Assembly: GCF_027595985.1 (NCBI RefSeq)
Contig: NC_073313.1
Coordinates: forward strand, 80,189,994-80,253,993
Length of the DNA: 64,000 nt
Reading direction: 5' to 3'
Source of the DNA: Sorex araneus
Taxonomy: Eukaryota; Chordata; Mammalia; Eulipotyphla; Soricidae
Shown here: positions 20,838 through 32,569 of the stretch, piece by piece
Numbering within the stretch: position 1 is the stretch's first letter
Layout of the letters: the number at the start of each line of letters is the position of its first letter
The notes under the pieces: generated by a model
Seen by the model: the letters and a program-made list of their open reading frames with translations, nothing else
Databases searched by the model: none
Told to the model about the DNA's origin: nothing
Made by a program: the position numbers and the translations under genes

Positions 20838-21010
20838 TTTTTTTTTTGCTTTTCAGGTCACACCCGGCGATGCTTGGAGGTTACTCCTGGCTTTGCACTC
20901 TGGAGTTACTCCTGGCAGTGCTCAGGGGACCATATGGGATGCTGGGAATTGAAACCAGGTCAGCCGTTTGCAAGGCAAATGCCCTACCCGCTGTTCTATC
21001 ACTCCAGCCC
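20838..21010 (-). mobile_element. SOR SINE
   Basis: T-run then GCTTTTCAGGTCACACCCGG at the tail side, and TATCACTCCAGCCCC at the head side. TCTCAGGGATTTT on the left and TCTCAGGGGATTTT on the right form a near-perfect target-site duplication. Confidence 0.9.
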
Positions 21011-21019
21011 CTCTCAGGG

Positions 21020-21535
21020 GATTTTAACTATGAAGACTCACCCTTAATACAGCAAGGACACTAGAAAATCAACGGGGAAGATGCGTAGAATCCCACTATG
21101 TTCAATGAGAGAAAACAATGACATGATGGACACAACCAACGCCAACCAGCTATGTAAGCCCTCTAAATAACTTTAGTGGCACCTTCATAAGGATGTTTAA
21201 TGAGCCCAAAGAAATTATGGTACAGGTATTCAACAAACAGAAAACAGCATGAGAGCTAAATGAGAAAACTGTAAGTACAAATGATAGAAATGAAGAGCAT
21301 GATAGGTGATATAAAAAAACTCCTTAGGAGAGAGAACAAAAGGGAATGCCCTGCTGCAGAGGCAGGGTGGAGTGGTGGGGAATGGGATGGGGGTGTCGAG
21401 AGGGATACTGGGATCATGAATGGGCACTGGTGGAGGGATGGGTAAATGATCACTGTATGAGTGAAATGCAAACACAAAAGTTCATAAGTTTGTAACTGTA
21501 CATCACAGTGATTCTCTAATAAAAAATTTTTTTAA
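21020..21535 (+). mobile_element. L1 3' end
   Basis: Sense L1 3'UTR: GCCCTGCTGCAGAGGCAGGG, CACTGGTGGAGGGATGGGTA, TTTGTAACTGTACATCACAG, then TCTAATAAAAAATTTTTTT with the polyadenylation signal at the end. Confidence 0.85.
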
Positions 21536-21905
21536 CTCCTTAGAAATTCTGAGTGGCAATATTACAACATGAAGAAAAGATCAAAAAGTCTAAGATAGCC
21601 TGAAAAAAGAGAAAGCTCCAAGATGAGATGGGGGAAACCTAGAAAAAATAGAAGATTTTTTAAAGTCCAAAATGGTATGAAAATCACAACACTCTATACA
21701 ACACATCCTACTCATACTCCAAGAGTACCGCACCACATTGATGGGATTCAAATTAGGAGGCAACCAGCTTTAGAGGGAATTATATTATTTCAGTTCTGCT
21801 TTGTTGCAGAGATTGGGGTTCAGGATGTTTGAATATTAAGTGTAATCAAATATTGTGAACTATTTTATAAAATAAAAATTTAAAAATTTTTTAAAAAATT
21901 AAAAA

Positions 21906-22622
21906 TCACAGCAACCAGTCCTGGATGACACCACAACATTAGACATTCCTCCAGGTCCCATACCAAGCCAATTTTGCCAGGGCACCTCAGATGGAGCAGG
22001 TGCAGTCTCCCAGCCTACTCCAGGTGGCATACTGGCATCTAAGAGCTCCCACAAACAAGACCCAGGTATGCGGGTACCAGGACTAAATTTCCAAGCCGCA
22101 TGGCAGCAAAGGTGTCCGGCCATCCCACTCTGGCTCTCTGCCCACTCTGCGGCCTAGCTGTCACGCCTACAAGCTTCAGCAGGGCGCCATCTTGGCACAC
22201 CAACGGCCTTGGTCCAGAGACTCCCAATTGAATCCCCAAGTGGATTAGTGCCCTACATAGATGTCTTCGGAACCTAACCATCTACAATCTAGGATACCAG
22301 AAGTGTGCAGTCACACGAACTATCATGATATTCAAAATGAGCAATGGAAGACAAATAATCTAGCATCTGCCCCTGGCAGGCAGGCTTGAATGGTGGTGGG
22401 AAAATTCAGGCAAAACATAATGCCCAAAAGTAGAGAGAAAGCATTGGGGAAATTGTCTGCCATAGAGGCAGGGTGAGGACTGGAATGGGAAAGGGGGGGA
22501 CATTGGTGGTGGAAAATGTGCACTGGTGGAGGATGGGTGTTCGATCATTGTATGGCTGAATCTCAAACATGAAAGCTTTATAACTGTACCTCACGGTGAT
22601 TCAATAAAATTTTTTATAAAAT
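21906..22622 (+). mobile_element. ORF-less L1 derivative: 5'UTR-like part joined to 3'UTR
   Basis: The GC-rich 5' part carries GCGCCATCTTGGCACACCAA, the reverse form of the AAGATGGC unit. It passes directly at about 22300 into an L1 3'UTR (CATAATGCCCAAAAGTAGAG, GTGCACTGGTGGAGGATGGG, GTGATTCAATAAAATTTTTT). Sense order 5'UTR then 3'UTR shows an internally deleted non-autonomous unit of about 0.7 kb. Positions 21540-21905 are AT-rich and unassigned. Confidence 0.78.
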
Positions 22623-22684
22623 GGATTAAAGACCATGATGTCAGACATGAATCTGTGAGATACATAGAGGACAACATAGGAAGA

Positions 22685-22738
22685 ACAAAATAATAAATAA
22701 ATAAATAAATATTTAAAAATAAATAAAGTAAAAAAAAG
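22685..22738. repeat. (AAAT)n microsatellite
   Basis: AATA/AAAT repeats, probably the tail of a retroposon. Confidence 0.8.
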
Positions 22739-22740
22739 TT

Positions 22741-23640
22741 GATGGTGTGGCTATTCTTATATCCAACAACATAAACTTCAATATTTTTTTGTTATGGGGC
22801 CACCTCCAGCAATGCTTGGGGTTACTCCTGGTGTTGCTTAGGGGACCATAATGAGACACTGAGGACCGAACTCTGGGGATTGACTAGGTGCAAGGCCTTA
22901 TTTGTTGTATTATCTCTCTAACTCCCTAAACTTTAAATTTTTAAAAGGTTATAAGGGACATGAATGGTCATTACTTAATGATCAAGGGTTTTATATATAA
23001 AGAATAACTTACACTTCCAAACATAACATTTCTAATTATGGGCCATAGGATATTTAAATCAACTGCTAATAGAAGTGAAGAAAGATATCTACAGCAAAAC
23101 AATAGTAGTAGGAGATTTTAGCACTTCTCTCTTATTGTTGGATAGATCAACTAGGCAAAAACTCAATAAGGAAACACCAGGGATTGAGGAAGAAATGGAA
23201 GAGATGAATCTGACAGGCATGTATAGGGTTCTTCATGCCCCTCAAAGTATACTACATATTTTTCTGCAGTGAACATGGGAAATTATACAAGGTAAATGAC
23301 ATACTAGAACATAAAACATATCTTGATAAGATCAAGAAGATAGAAGTGATACCAACTATATTCCCAGACCACAGTGCTTTAAAAATAGAAGTTAATCACA
23401 AGTAGAAACTAAAATATCTCAAACACTTGGCAACTAAACAAATTACTACTGAACAACTTGGTCAAAGAGGAAATCAAAGTATAACTTAAAAGATTCTGGG
23501 AAATAAATGATAATAAAAACATGATTTATCAGCACATATGGGACACAGCAAAAAGTGTTAAGAGAGAAGTTCATAGAAATTAAAGTATACATCAGGAATT
23601 ACGGAAAGCCCAAATTAGTAACCTAAATGCACTGGTTAAA
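22741..23640 (+). mobile_element. L1 ORF2 endonuclease-to-linker segment, with SOR inserted
   Basis: Sense L1 ORF2. Translation gives KTIVVGDFSTSLLLLDRSTR (23100-23160, the GDFN-type endonuclease motif) and later FPDHSALKIEVNHK, the SDH-type endonuclease end. Stops and frameshifts inactivate it. A diverged SOR SINE (- strand; TTTTGTTATGGGGCCACCTC to ATCTCTCTAACTCCC) lies at 22781-22925. Confidence 0.82.
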
Positions 23641-24157
23641 CTACTAGAATAAGACCAACAGTCTTCATTACTTCTTTAGGAGATTCTGTAATTCATCAAT
23701 ACATCCACATAGTAACAAATTTCAGATAATTAGGTGGTTTCCTTTTACCTAGAGACTGAAGTGTATGTGTGTTCAATTTATGCACGTGCTTTACAAAAAT
23801 GTGTAAAATGTTTCAACTTCAATCCCATCAGCAGTGTCCACATCCCTTCATCAGTAATTTCAGACTGCATCTTACCTCCCAACATGTCTCCTTGACAGGC
23901 ATATTTTTTAGTTCAGCTATTGCAGTTTGGGTACTGACTCTTGTTTTGATCATCTGAAAAACACACAGTATATTTATACATATTCCCTCAACTTTCATGG
24001 GAATCTACAGCCTCAAACCCAGCATCTTTGCACTGATTTTATTTCCCTCATCACTTCATTATATCATTAAGTCACCTTAGTGTCTTCATTCTATCTTGAT
24101 CCAGACACCAGATCCTATGTACTTGTTCCTTTGGATAGCTTTAAACTCCCTCTTCTC

Positions 24158-24503
24158 GAAGGCAGATGGAATCGAGAAGGGATCACTAAGAAAATGATGG
24201 CTGGAGGAACCAGTTGGGATGGGAGATGCATGCCGAAAGTAGATAATGGACCAAACATGATGACCTCTCAGTGTCTGTGTTGTAAGCTATAATGCCCAAA
24301 AGTAGAGAGAGAGAGTATGGGGAATATTGTCTGCCATGGAGGCAGGGGGAGGGTGGGAAAGGGGGGTTATACCGGGGATATTGGTGGTGGTGAATATGCA
24401 CTGGTGGAGGGATGGGTGTTTGATCATTGTGAGATTGAAACCCAAACATGAAAGCTTGTAACTCTCTCACAGTGATTCAATAAAATTTTAAATTTTTTTT
24501 TAA
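24158..24503 (+). mobile_element. 5'-truncated L1 with TSD
   Basis: A sense L1 3'UTR (AGGCAGATGGAATCGAGAAG, CTATAATGCCCAAAAGTAGA, CAATAAAATTTTAAATTTTT). It is flanked by a perfect 15-bp duplication, AAACTCCCTCTTCTC, at 24143-24157 and 24504-24518. A clean, relatively young truncated insertion. The 70-codon frame at 24080 is partly L1 3'UTR, and its relative is at 39843-40061. Confidence 0.93.
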
Positions 24504-24841
24504 AAACTCCCTCTTCTCTCTCTTTGGTTATTCATTCTCCTGAATACATATTTTGGTGTTATTCATCTCCTTTTTATACAAAGGCCTGAGCTACTTAACC
24601 GAAACTTCAAAAACTCTTGTCAATTCCTTGTCAGAGGAACTCACACTGTGCCTTCTGGAAAAAGCAGCCAGAGGCTTAAGAGTTTTCTGAATTTTGTCAG
24701 AGATACCAGAGGACTCCCAATAAAAGGTGCTATATCAGTACCCTTATAAATTATTTTTTGAATTTTATTTATACTATGCTTTTATATGCTTTATGTTGAA
24801 CTATATCATATGAAAACAAAATAACTTATTAATCTGATAAC

Positions 24842-25190
24842 TTTGAAAACAGTGATAAATTGGGAGATCAGATAACCATGAAGAAACTGTTCAAGTCTCG
24901 ATATGTTAATTTACATGGAGGCATTAGCATAGACAAGACTAATCATGTTGTGGAACAAGCACTTGGCAAGCTGTACAAGAATTTTAAGATATGACCTGTA
25001 CATGAAGAACAGAAAAGCACAATTGAAAAGGACAAAAGACCAGCTGGAAAGGACCTATAATGGGTCATTAGTTTCATCAGATGATGGAGAAAGCCCACAG
25101 CAAAGTTGTGATATTTTAAAAAAGACATATGAGAAGATAGTAAAAATAATAGGGAAAATTAACTGCAACAGAAATCTTAGTTCTAATCAC
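24842..25190 (+). pseudogene. Possible gene-derived fragment of unknown origin
   Basis: Two adjacent plus-strand frames give non-repetitive, protein-like residues. The first is MKKLFKSRYVNLHGGISIDK followed by TNHVVEQALGKLYKNFKI (about 24868-24983). After a one-base shift comes RYDLYMKNRKAQLKRTKDQL followed by ESPQQSCDILKKTYEKIVKI (to about 25170). It is lysine-rich and probably helical. I do not recognise the parent protein. A frameshifted retrocopy of a cellular mRNA is possible, and chance is not excluded. There is no obvious poly(A). Confidence 0.3.
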
Positions 25191-25199
25191 TAGTCGATG

Positions 25200-25595
25200 T
25201 GTTTTGTGTTAGTTGAAATAATGAGAATGCAGCCTATGATTTTGTTCTTACTTGTAAACTTAATCTACTGACTAAGAAACTGAAACAGGGAAAGTAACTA
25301 ATAACTGGAGTTGAAATCCAGTTAGTATGTGTCAAGCTCATATAATTTGACAATATACATGTGCAATATTAGCTAAGAGTAATTGATTATTTTCACTGGT
25401 CTATAAACATGATTTGAAGGGTGGAATGTGTTCACATCAGGTAAGCAGAGAGAATCTGGAGATAGAACCATGGTGTTGAGTATCATATGTCAGGTGTTGG
25501 GAGAATCCCATCCTGTGTTTTTATCCAAGGCCAGTTAGATGGCCACCCTAAAGTTCAAATTTATTTCATTAGCTGGACGAAGTGGAATACAATGA
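25200..25595. other. Unassigned; resembles parts of 42.9-43.1 kb and 48.2-48.4 kb
   Basis: Short phrases such as ACTGACTAAGAAACTGA and GATGGCCACCC recur with gaps near 42955 and 48330. This suggests an old low-copy repeat or segmental relationship. No coding content recognised. Confidence 0.3.
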
Positions 25596-25853
25596 TGGTG
25601 ATATTGAAATGTCACTGTCATCCCGTTGTGCATCGATTTGTTCGAGCAGGCACAGTAACGTCTCTCATTGTGAGACTTATTGTTACTATCTCCTGGCATA
25701 TCCAATATGCCACGGGTAGCTTGCCAGGCTCTGCCATGCGGGCTAGATACTCTCGGTAGCTTGCCGGGCTCTCAGAGAGGGACAGAGGAATCAAACACGG
25801 GTCGGCTGCGTGAAAGGCGAGCGCCCAACCGCTGTCCTATCGCTCCAGCCCGG
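25596..25853 (-). mobile_element. Long SINE (tRNA head, RTE 3' tail)
   Basis: Minus-strand copy. On the + strand it begins GTCACTGTCATCCCGTTGTG (reverse of the RTE-type tail) and ends GCTGTCCTATCGCTCCAGCC (reverse of the head). It contains the GTCTCTCATTGTGAGAC hairpin and AGCTTGCCAGGCTCTGCCAT. No A-tail. GATATTGAA and GGTATTGAA at the borders suggest a short target-site duplication. Confidence 0.9.
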
Positions 25854-26293
25854 TATTGAACTAGATCTGGACAAAAGTATAAAATGCATATGAACTGAGA
25901 AATTTACATTAAGCCAAACATGGACATTAAGGAACAGTCTCTATATTTCTATACACCTTTATAAATATAACATGAGCAAAATGCACAATATATGCAGGCC
26001 CTGGGAATGACACAGAGGATTCTCTTACAAACATGGGGCCAATGGACAGTAGACCTGTCAATCACCGCTAGTTGTCCAATGACAGTGCAGGAAGGAGGGA
26101 CTCTACCGAATGACCAGTGTCAATCCAGAATGCGGGATTGTCCTCTTAAAATTCCATTCTCCCATTTGCTGAGTGATTCGGGAACATGGCGGAAGTGACT
26201 CCATCTTGACTCTCCAAAATGTAAGTCTGATTTTACTCCCTATGTGCTGTCTCTAGCGCAGATTGGAAAGAATCAGGTGCACTATGTATTCTT

Positions 26294-26476
26294 TTTGTTT
26301 GTTTGTTTGTTTGTTTTTTGTCACACTGGTGATGCACAGGGGTTACTCCTGGCTTTGCACTCAGGAATTACCCCTGGTGGTGCTCAGAGGACCATATGGG
26401 ATGCTGGGAATTGAACCCGGGTCAGCCACTTGCAAGGCAAACACCCTACCTGCTGTGCTATTACTTCAGCCCAACC
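26294..26476 (-). mobile_element. SOR SINE
   Basis: (GTTT)n and TTTTTTGTCACACTGGTGAT at the tail side. Bounded by a perfect 12-bp duplication, CTATGTATTCTT, at 26282-26293 and 26477-26488. Confidence 0.93.
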
Positions 26477-26754
26477 CTATGTATTCTTAACAGCTTTGAG
26501 AAGTGTGTCTCATGTCTTCTGGATTGACAACACACAGAATTACCATTTGCCACACTGGGGGCTCATAATGTGCTTTGTGATCAGACTAATGTGTATTTCA
26601 GATGTTTCTTTGTTTTTATAAGTTGAACCCTTTACATTGTGTTCACATTTAAGGTGTTTGTATCTTGAAAATGGGAAAAGCAGGTGAACCTGACATAGTG
26701 GAGAGAAGGGTCAGGGGCTTGAATGGACAACATAGTGTCTTTCTTTATTCTTTT

Positions 26755-26900
26755 TTTAAAAATTATTTTTATTTAAAACACCATGATTTACAATGTTGCT
26801 CATTATGAAGTTGTTTCAGGCATTTAGTATTCCAGCACTACCAGTGTGACCTTCCCTCCACCAATGTCCTCAGTTTCCCAACCTACTCCCTTAGGCACAT
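26755..26900 (-). mobile_element. L1 3' end, short
   Basis: Antisense L1 3' terminus (AAAACACCATGATTTACAAT, TTTAGTATTCCAGCACTACC, CCTCCACCAATGTCCTCAG). Positions 26900-27164 are AT-rich with no gene seen. Confidence 0.75.
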
Positions 26901-27164
26901 AACAAATTTATATACTTTTTCCAACAAAACTTTAAGAAATGGCAAATAAAATGATCTGAAAATAAATCTGTAAGATGCAATTTGTGATTGCTATCTGATT
27001 TAACCTATGTAAACAAGGAAAATAAAACCTCCTAATACAATATAATAAAATGCTTTTTCTCACTTACATAGGTAAGTTTTCAACTATGGATTCTAAGATG
27101 TATTGCATTAAAATTTATTTTATATTTTGATCTTATGGTAACTATACCTTATGTGTCATTAATA

Positions 27165-27640
27165 AAACTTAAAAAAAATTTTTTATTGAATCACCATGTG
27201 GAAAGTTACAAAGCTTTCAGGCTTAGGTCTCAGTTATACAATGCTCGAACACCCATCCCTTCACCAGTGCACATATTCCACCACCAAGAATCACAGTATA
27301 TGTCCCCCCACCCCACCCCCGCCTGTGTAGCTGATAAATTTCACTTTACTTTCTCTTTAATTACGTTCAATATTTCAACAAAAAAAACTCACTGTTATTG
27401 TTTGGAGTTTCCCCCCCCCCAAATCAGACCTGCTGAATAGGAAGCATTTGATAATATGTTTTCCATTGCTGAGAATGAAGAGACCTGAGGTCACGCAGCC
27501 ACAATAGCGGCCCCAGGGTTTTGGATTTCTGTATTTTAGTATTTTAGTAACTAAGTCCAGAGAAATTTCTGCCAGAAATTGCATCATTGAAAACTCGTAC
27601 CACTCTGCTACTTTATATTCCACATATGAGTGCAATCGAA
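27165..27640 (-). mobile_element. L1 3'UTR joined to a promoter-like unit
   Basis: Antisense L1 3' terminus (TTTTTATTGAATCACCATGT) up to about 27395. It then carries one unit with TTGTTTGGAGTTTCC, CCATTGCTGAGAATGAAGAG, CAATAGCGGCCCC and TTTTGGATTTCTGTA. The same unit is repeated several times in the 45486-47204 element, so this is a shorter member of that family. Confidence 0.78.
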
Positions 27641-27664
27641 ATAGGTAAGACCTACTTACGTAAA

Positions 27665-27790
27665 TTTAGCCCTATATTTTATATAAACACTGGTTTTCAA
27701 AATTGTTCATGATAATTTGTTATATACATTCAGTATTCCAACACCACTTTCACCACCATTATCACCTTCCCTACAGCACATTGTCTTTTG
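27665..27790 (-). mobile_element. L1 3' end, short
   Basis: Antisense L1 3' fragment: CAAAATTGTTCATGATAATT, CATTCAGTATTCCAACACCA, CCTTCCCTACAGCAC. Positions 27790-28244 contain no recognised gene; part may be related to 35680-35990. Confidence 0.7.
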
Positions 27791-28255
27791 GGTGCCCAAG
27801 AGGTGCTTGAAAGTGACTGTCAAAAGACTTGACGACTCATTTTTGCCCCATTCTGTTCTGTTTAGAGCATTTATTTTAGTAGGTAGGACCATAATTTTTC
27901 AGGCAGCAGAGCATTCATAATTGTGGCTTCCTTTAACATTCTGTCTTTTCCCTCTTCACACAGTGGACACTGCATATACATTCTTGCTATGCTTCTCATC
28001 CACCCTTTACTAAGACTTTGAGAGATCCAATATTTATTACTCTGCATCTAGACTGAAACAAAATTCCTGGAAGGGAGTGGCCTCATTCTGGTGACGGTTT
28101 TGTTCTTTGGCCATATTAATGCAATAGCCACAGCTCTGATAACAAATGGCTGATAAAAATTGGAATGTTCTTATACTTGTCTTAACTTTCATGATGTCAA
28201 CATCATATAATTCAGTATTTTATGACTTGCTTGCTTTCATCCTTGGTTCAGTTAG

Positions 28256-28393
28256 TTCAATACTACTGGCTCTGCAATCAGGAGTTACAGGTGGTGGTGC
28301 TTAGGGGACATATGGGATGCTGGGGATTGAACCTGGGTTGGCTGTGTGCAAGGCAAATCCCCTACCTGCTGTATTATTATCACTTCAGCCCCA
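28256..28393 (-). mobile_element. SOR SINE, partial
   Basis: Lacks the tail part. Bounded by a perfect 11-bp duplication, GGTTCAGTTAG, at 28245-28255 and 28394-28404. Because duplications flank it, the missing part was probably lost at integration. Confidence 0.88.
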
Positions 28394-28404
28394 GGTTCAG
28401 TTAG

Positions 28405-28826
28405 CTGGTTTGTGACCACTCATCCCAGAATGTACATTCTTTCCTGAAGAGCATATTGATTGACACTCATGCCTATGTGCTCCTCATCTCCTTTCAACCA
28501 CTCTCTCTCTCATTCTCTCGATCATTATTTATAACTCCAGAGATTATATTTCTAGTGTACTCTGGTTAGTCAAAGGAGTCTTGTATTTGACTGAGTTCTT
28601 GCTCTTCTTCTGTACTGAACACCATTAATCATGTGTCTAAGTTTGCTTACCTTGATCTAGCATTTGCTATCTTATTTTCAGAAAAAATTACAGTTTGCAA
28701 TTATTGCACTCAGTGAAATCTAAGAAAAAGTCCTCATTATCTTCTCTTCATATTGATAAAAAGTTCTCGCTATCTTTTAAAATTCTCCATTAACTTCTCT
28801 TTCCAGATAAAGACACTTTGTTTGTT
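28405..28826. other. Unassigned spacer
   Basis: AT-rich sequence with a CTCTCT stretch at 28503-28520. No gene or repeat is recognised. Confidence 0.5.
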
Positions 28827-28836
28827 TGGGTCTCTT

Positions 28837-29021
28837 CTTTTCTTTTTTTTTTTTTTTGCTTTTTGGGTCACACCCAGCGATGCTCAGGGGTTACTCCTGG
28901 TTCTGCACTCAGGAATTACTCCTGGCAGTGCTTGGGGGACCATATGGGATGCCGGGGATTGAACCCAGGTCGGCCGCGTGCAAGGCAAACGCCCTACCCG
29001 CTGTGCTATCGCTCCGGCCCC
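28837..29021 (-). mobile_element. SOR SINE, young
   Basis: T-run (28841-28856) followed by TTTTTGGGTCACACCCAGCG. The head side ends TATCGCTCCGGCCCC. Perfect 10-bp duplication, TGGGTCTCTT, at 28827-28836 and 29022-29031. Few differences from the consensus-like copies. Confidence 0.94.
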
Positions 29022-29404
29022 TGGGTCTCTTATTTTAAGTCAGTTACTGTCCTCCTCTTCAAATTCACTCAAAATTTCCTTATATTTGTCATTAAATACA
29101 TCATTTAATTATTTTATATTATCAAGTCTTCTCTCTTATTTAACAAATTGACTCTGAGAAAGTGAATGATACTGAGATATAAACAGCCCACATTGTTACA
29201 AGACTCAGTCATTTTGTCTTAGTTTATCCTCTTTTGACAATTTGACATTTTTTAATTATTCTATTTTAGGGTGCCGCACCTGGTGGTGCTGAAGACTTAC
29301 TACTTGCCAGCTCTGTGAAACCACTCCTGCAAATGACTGGTAGAACCAAAAATCAAACCAGATCCAGCAGCTTACCAGGCAAGTTCCTCAAATTCTGTAC
29401 TATA

Positions 29405-29659
29405 TAGCTTAGTTCTCCCTCTTGGAGAATCTGGCAAGCTACTGAGAGTTTCCTGCCCACATGGGAGAGCCTCGCAAACTCCCCATGGCGTGTTCATATG
29501 CCAAAACCAGTAACAATGATGTGTGTCATTTCCCTGACCCTGAAAGAGCCTCCAATGCAGCACTGTTGGGTAGGACTAGTAAAGAGAGGCTTCTAAAATC
29601 TCAGGGCCAGGATGAATGGAGATGTTACTGAGACTGCTCGAGAAAATGGATGATCAACG

Positions 29660-29717
<58 letters not shown>

Positions 29718-29718
29718 A
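29405..29718 (+). mobile_element. RTE-N element with (GAT)n tail
   Basis: CTCTTGGAGAATCTGGCAAG, CATATGCCAAAACCAGTAAC and the RTE-leader phrase RTSKERLLKSQG run directly into GGATGAATGGAGATGTTACT. It closes in a GAT microsatellite (29660-29717). The frame across the tail gives a meaningless poly-Asp run. Close sister of 17440-17748. Positions 29032-29404 hold no recognised feature. Confidence 0.87.
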
Positions 29719-29724
29719 TCAGCT

Positions 29725-32200
29725 CATATTTTATTTTTTTAATCTTAAAATTTTTTCATTTAGGTGCTTTTATTTACAATCCTGTTGATGGTAGAACTTT
29801 ATACATATAACATCCCAGCACCACCTCCTCCACCAGATGTCTGCTTCCCTATACCATTGTCCTAATGTTTTCCTATTCTATTCTCTCCACCTACTCTAGC
29901 CAGTAAGCTTCCTACTGAAAATCAATTCTCAGGTTCTGTTGCCTTTGAATATTTGTTGTTCCCCTCCTGTTTCTGTTTTTCTTTATATCCCAGATACAAG
30001 AGAGATCATTCTATGTCTGTCTGTCACCATCTGAACACCTTTACTCAACATGATACTCACCAGATCCATCCACATAACAGAAACTTGCATTTTTATCTTA
30101 TATTAAAGCTAAGTAGTATTTAATTGTGCAAATGTACCATAATTAGTTTATCATTTCATCTGTCCTTGGACACTTAGAGTGTTTCCAGATTTGGGCTATT
30201 GTGAAAAGAGCTACATGGAACATAGAAGTTCAAATGTCTATTTTGAATAGAATTTTTGGGCCCTTGCAGAATATGCCCCAGAAGTAGGATTTCTGGATTA
30301 TATGGGAGCTCAATTATTAGGGTTTTTAAGGAATGTCCATATTGTTTTCCAAAAATACTTAGTCAACATTCCCACTAGCAGTTAATGATGGTCTCTATTT
30401 CCCTTCATCCACACCAGCATTGGTTTTTTGTTCTTTGTGATGTGTGCCAGTCTCAGCGGTGTGAGATGACATTTCATTGTTGTTTTGGTTTCCATTTACC
30501 ATTTTAATTGTTATTATTCTCTAGGTCACCTGTTTCAAATAGTGTTGACATTTATAGTTTTTATGTACACATTTAGCAGCCTATCACCTTCAGCAAAAGA
30601 CACCTGAACCCCTAAGGTATTCTTTTATTCCAGGGGTCAACCAAGTGTATTGTCATTAGTTAATACTACTATTCCCATCTTTCATTTTGATCTATATCAC
30701 AGATGAAAGGGATGAATCAATATTTGTGTTTCTCCCTCTGACTTAAACTCTCCCAAGGATTTCCCCATGTTTCATCCTACTTGTAGCCAACGGCATGATT
30801 TTTATCTTTCTTCTGTCTGCATAGTATTCCATTGTGCATCAATCTACCACAATTTCTTTATATATTCATCTTGTATTATACATCTGCCAAGTTGTATTCA
30901 TGTTCTGGCTATTGTATATACCAATTTCTGCAATGAATATTAATGTGACTATTTTCTTTTTTGAATTAATATTTTTATGATTTGGAGGTACATGCTGAGA
31001 TGTGGAATCACTGGGCCCTATGCAAGTTCTTATATTTTTTGACTGAAAACTATCCATGTACTTTCTTACAGAGACTGAATCACACTGCATTCCCACCAGC
31101 AGCAAATCAGGAGGGTGTTTTTTCCCATAAAATTCCCACCAGCACTGGTTGTTTTTTATTATTTAGATATATATACCATTCCCAGTGTTGTGTGATGACA
31201 TCTCATTCCTGTTTAGATATGAAACTCGCTAACAATAAATGATGATGTATACTTTGTTATATATCTCTTGGGGATATATGCCTGTTAATATGTCTCTTTG
31301 TGGAAATATCTGCTCATCAATTTCTACATTTTATGACGAGTTTATTAGATTTTCCATTGTTGAGCTTTGTTAATGAGTTTTATATATCTTGAATATTAGT
31401 CCTTTGCCTTATGTAGGATGTTCAAGTTTTACTGGACATCTTTTGACTAAGATATCTTATTTTAGCCTGCATTTCTTTGGTACTGAAAAATCTTTTGATT
31501 TTGATGTTTATTTTTCTTTTTGTTCACTTTGTCACTGGATTCAAATCATCTAAGCCATCTCTGAGATATATGTCCTGCGGAATTGTGCCTATGTTTTTCT
31601 CAGTGTTATTGATAGATTTCTGTCTAATTTCAAAGAGTTAAGTAAAAAGGAGTTAAGTTTGGGTAGAGTGTGAGATATGGATCCAGTTTCATAGTTTGCC
31701 CATGGCTACCCAGTTTTCCTGATATCATTTGCTAAAGAACCATTCCTTGTCAACTCCATGTATGTATCAAGCTCTTTGAAATAGAAGAACTGGAACTGTT
31801 CATTTATAATTGCAGGTTTAACTTTGTGTTCTCATTTCTATTTCCCTGGTCTAATAGTCTGACTTTATTCAGTACCTCTCCATTTTGTTTGCTCTACCTT
31901 TATAATATGAATGAAAATGAGTGAATTAGACATTTCTCATTTTATATCTCCCCAGAATACCTTTGGCTATTTAGGAAGTTTTAGAATCCTAAGATTTGAG
32001 GAGGGTTGGTTCTAAGTCCCTGTAGAATGTTAATGGAAGTTGATGGGGATTGCACTGAAACTGTATGATGCCTTAGGTAGAAATGTCATTTTAACTAGTT
32101 TATTTCTTCCAATCCATGCGCATCGAATAATTTCACATTTCCTTGTGCTCTCTTCTATTTTTTAAATAGTGGCTTATAGTTTTTAATTAGTAACAAAATC
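29725..32200 (-). mobile_element. L1 3'UTR to ORF2 RT region, antisense
   Basis: Two L1 3' pieces appear in series: a first 3'UTR near 29725-30500 (GGGCTATTGTGAAAAGAGCT at about 30195) and a second from about 30640 (CATAGTATTCCATTGTGCAT, TTCTGGCTATTGTATATACC). The second continues into ORF2 (ATATCTTGAATATTAGTCCT, ATGGATCCAGTTTCATAGTT) up to 32200. No intact frames. Confidence 0.8.
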
Positions 32201-32204
32201 TTTT

Positions 32205-32568
32205 ACACTCTTAAAACGTTTAGGGAGGAGAAGGAAAGAGATTGAAGGAGAAGAGAAGAGATAGATAAAAGCAATTGGGGGCAGGGGTCAAGGGGATTCA
32301 GATATTTTGGTGGTGTTAAGGAACAGAACGATAGAGCTAAATATCCAAACCACAGAGTCAACAACACTGAAATCCAAAATTCTATAACCAAGTTTGAAAG
32401 GTTCCTGTCAAGAAGGAAGTCTGGGAGGGTAGGTGGGTAGGAGATGGAATGCAAGAACACTGGTGGAGAGAAGTTGATAAAAAAGGAATTGTTGATGGAA
32501 CATTGTATGTCACAAACCAAATTATGAATTACTTTGTAATTCATGATGCTTTAATAAAATTGAATTGG
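32205..32568 (+). mobile_element. L1 3' end
   Basis: Sense L1 3' terminus, ending AATTCATGATGCTTTAATAAAATTGAATTG. It is a relative of the 11.7-kb copy (shared CAAACCACAGAGTCAACAAC phrase). Confidence 0.8.
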
Positions 32569-32569
32569 G

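Noticed and set aside
29616-29810. Poly-aspartate ORF
   Set aside because: Translation of the (GAT)n microsatellite at the end of an RTE-N element.
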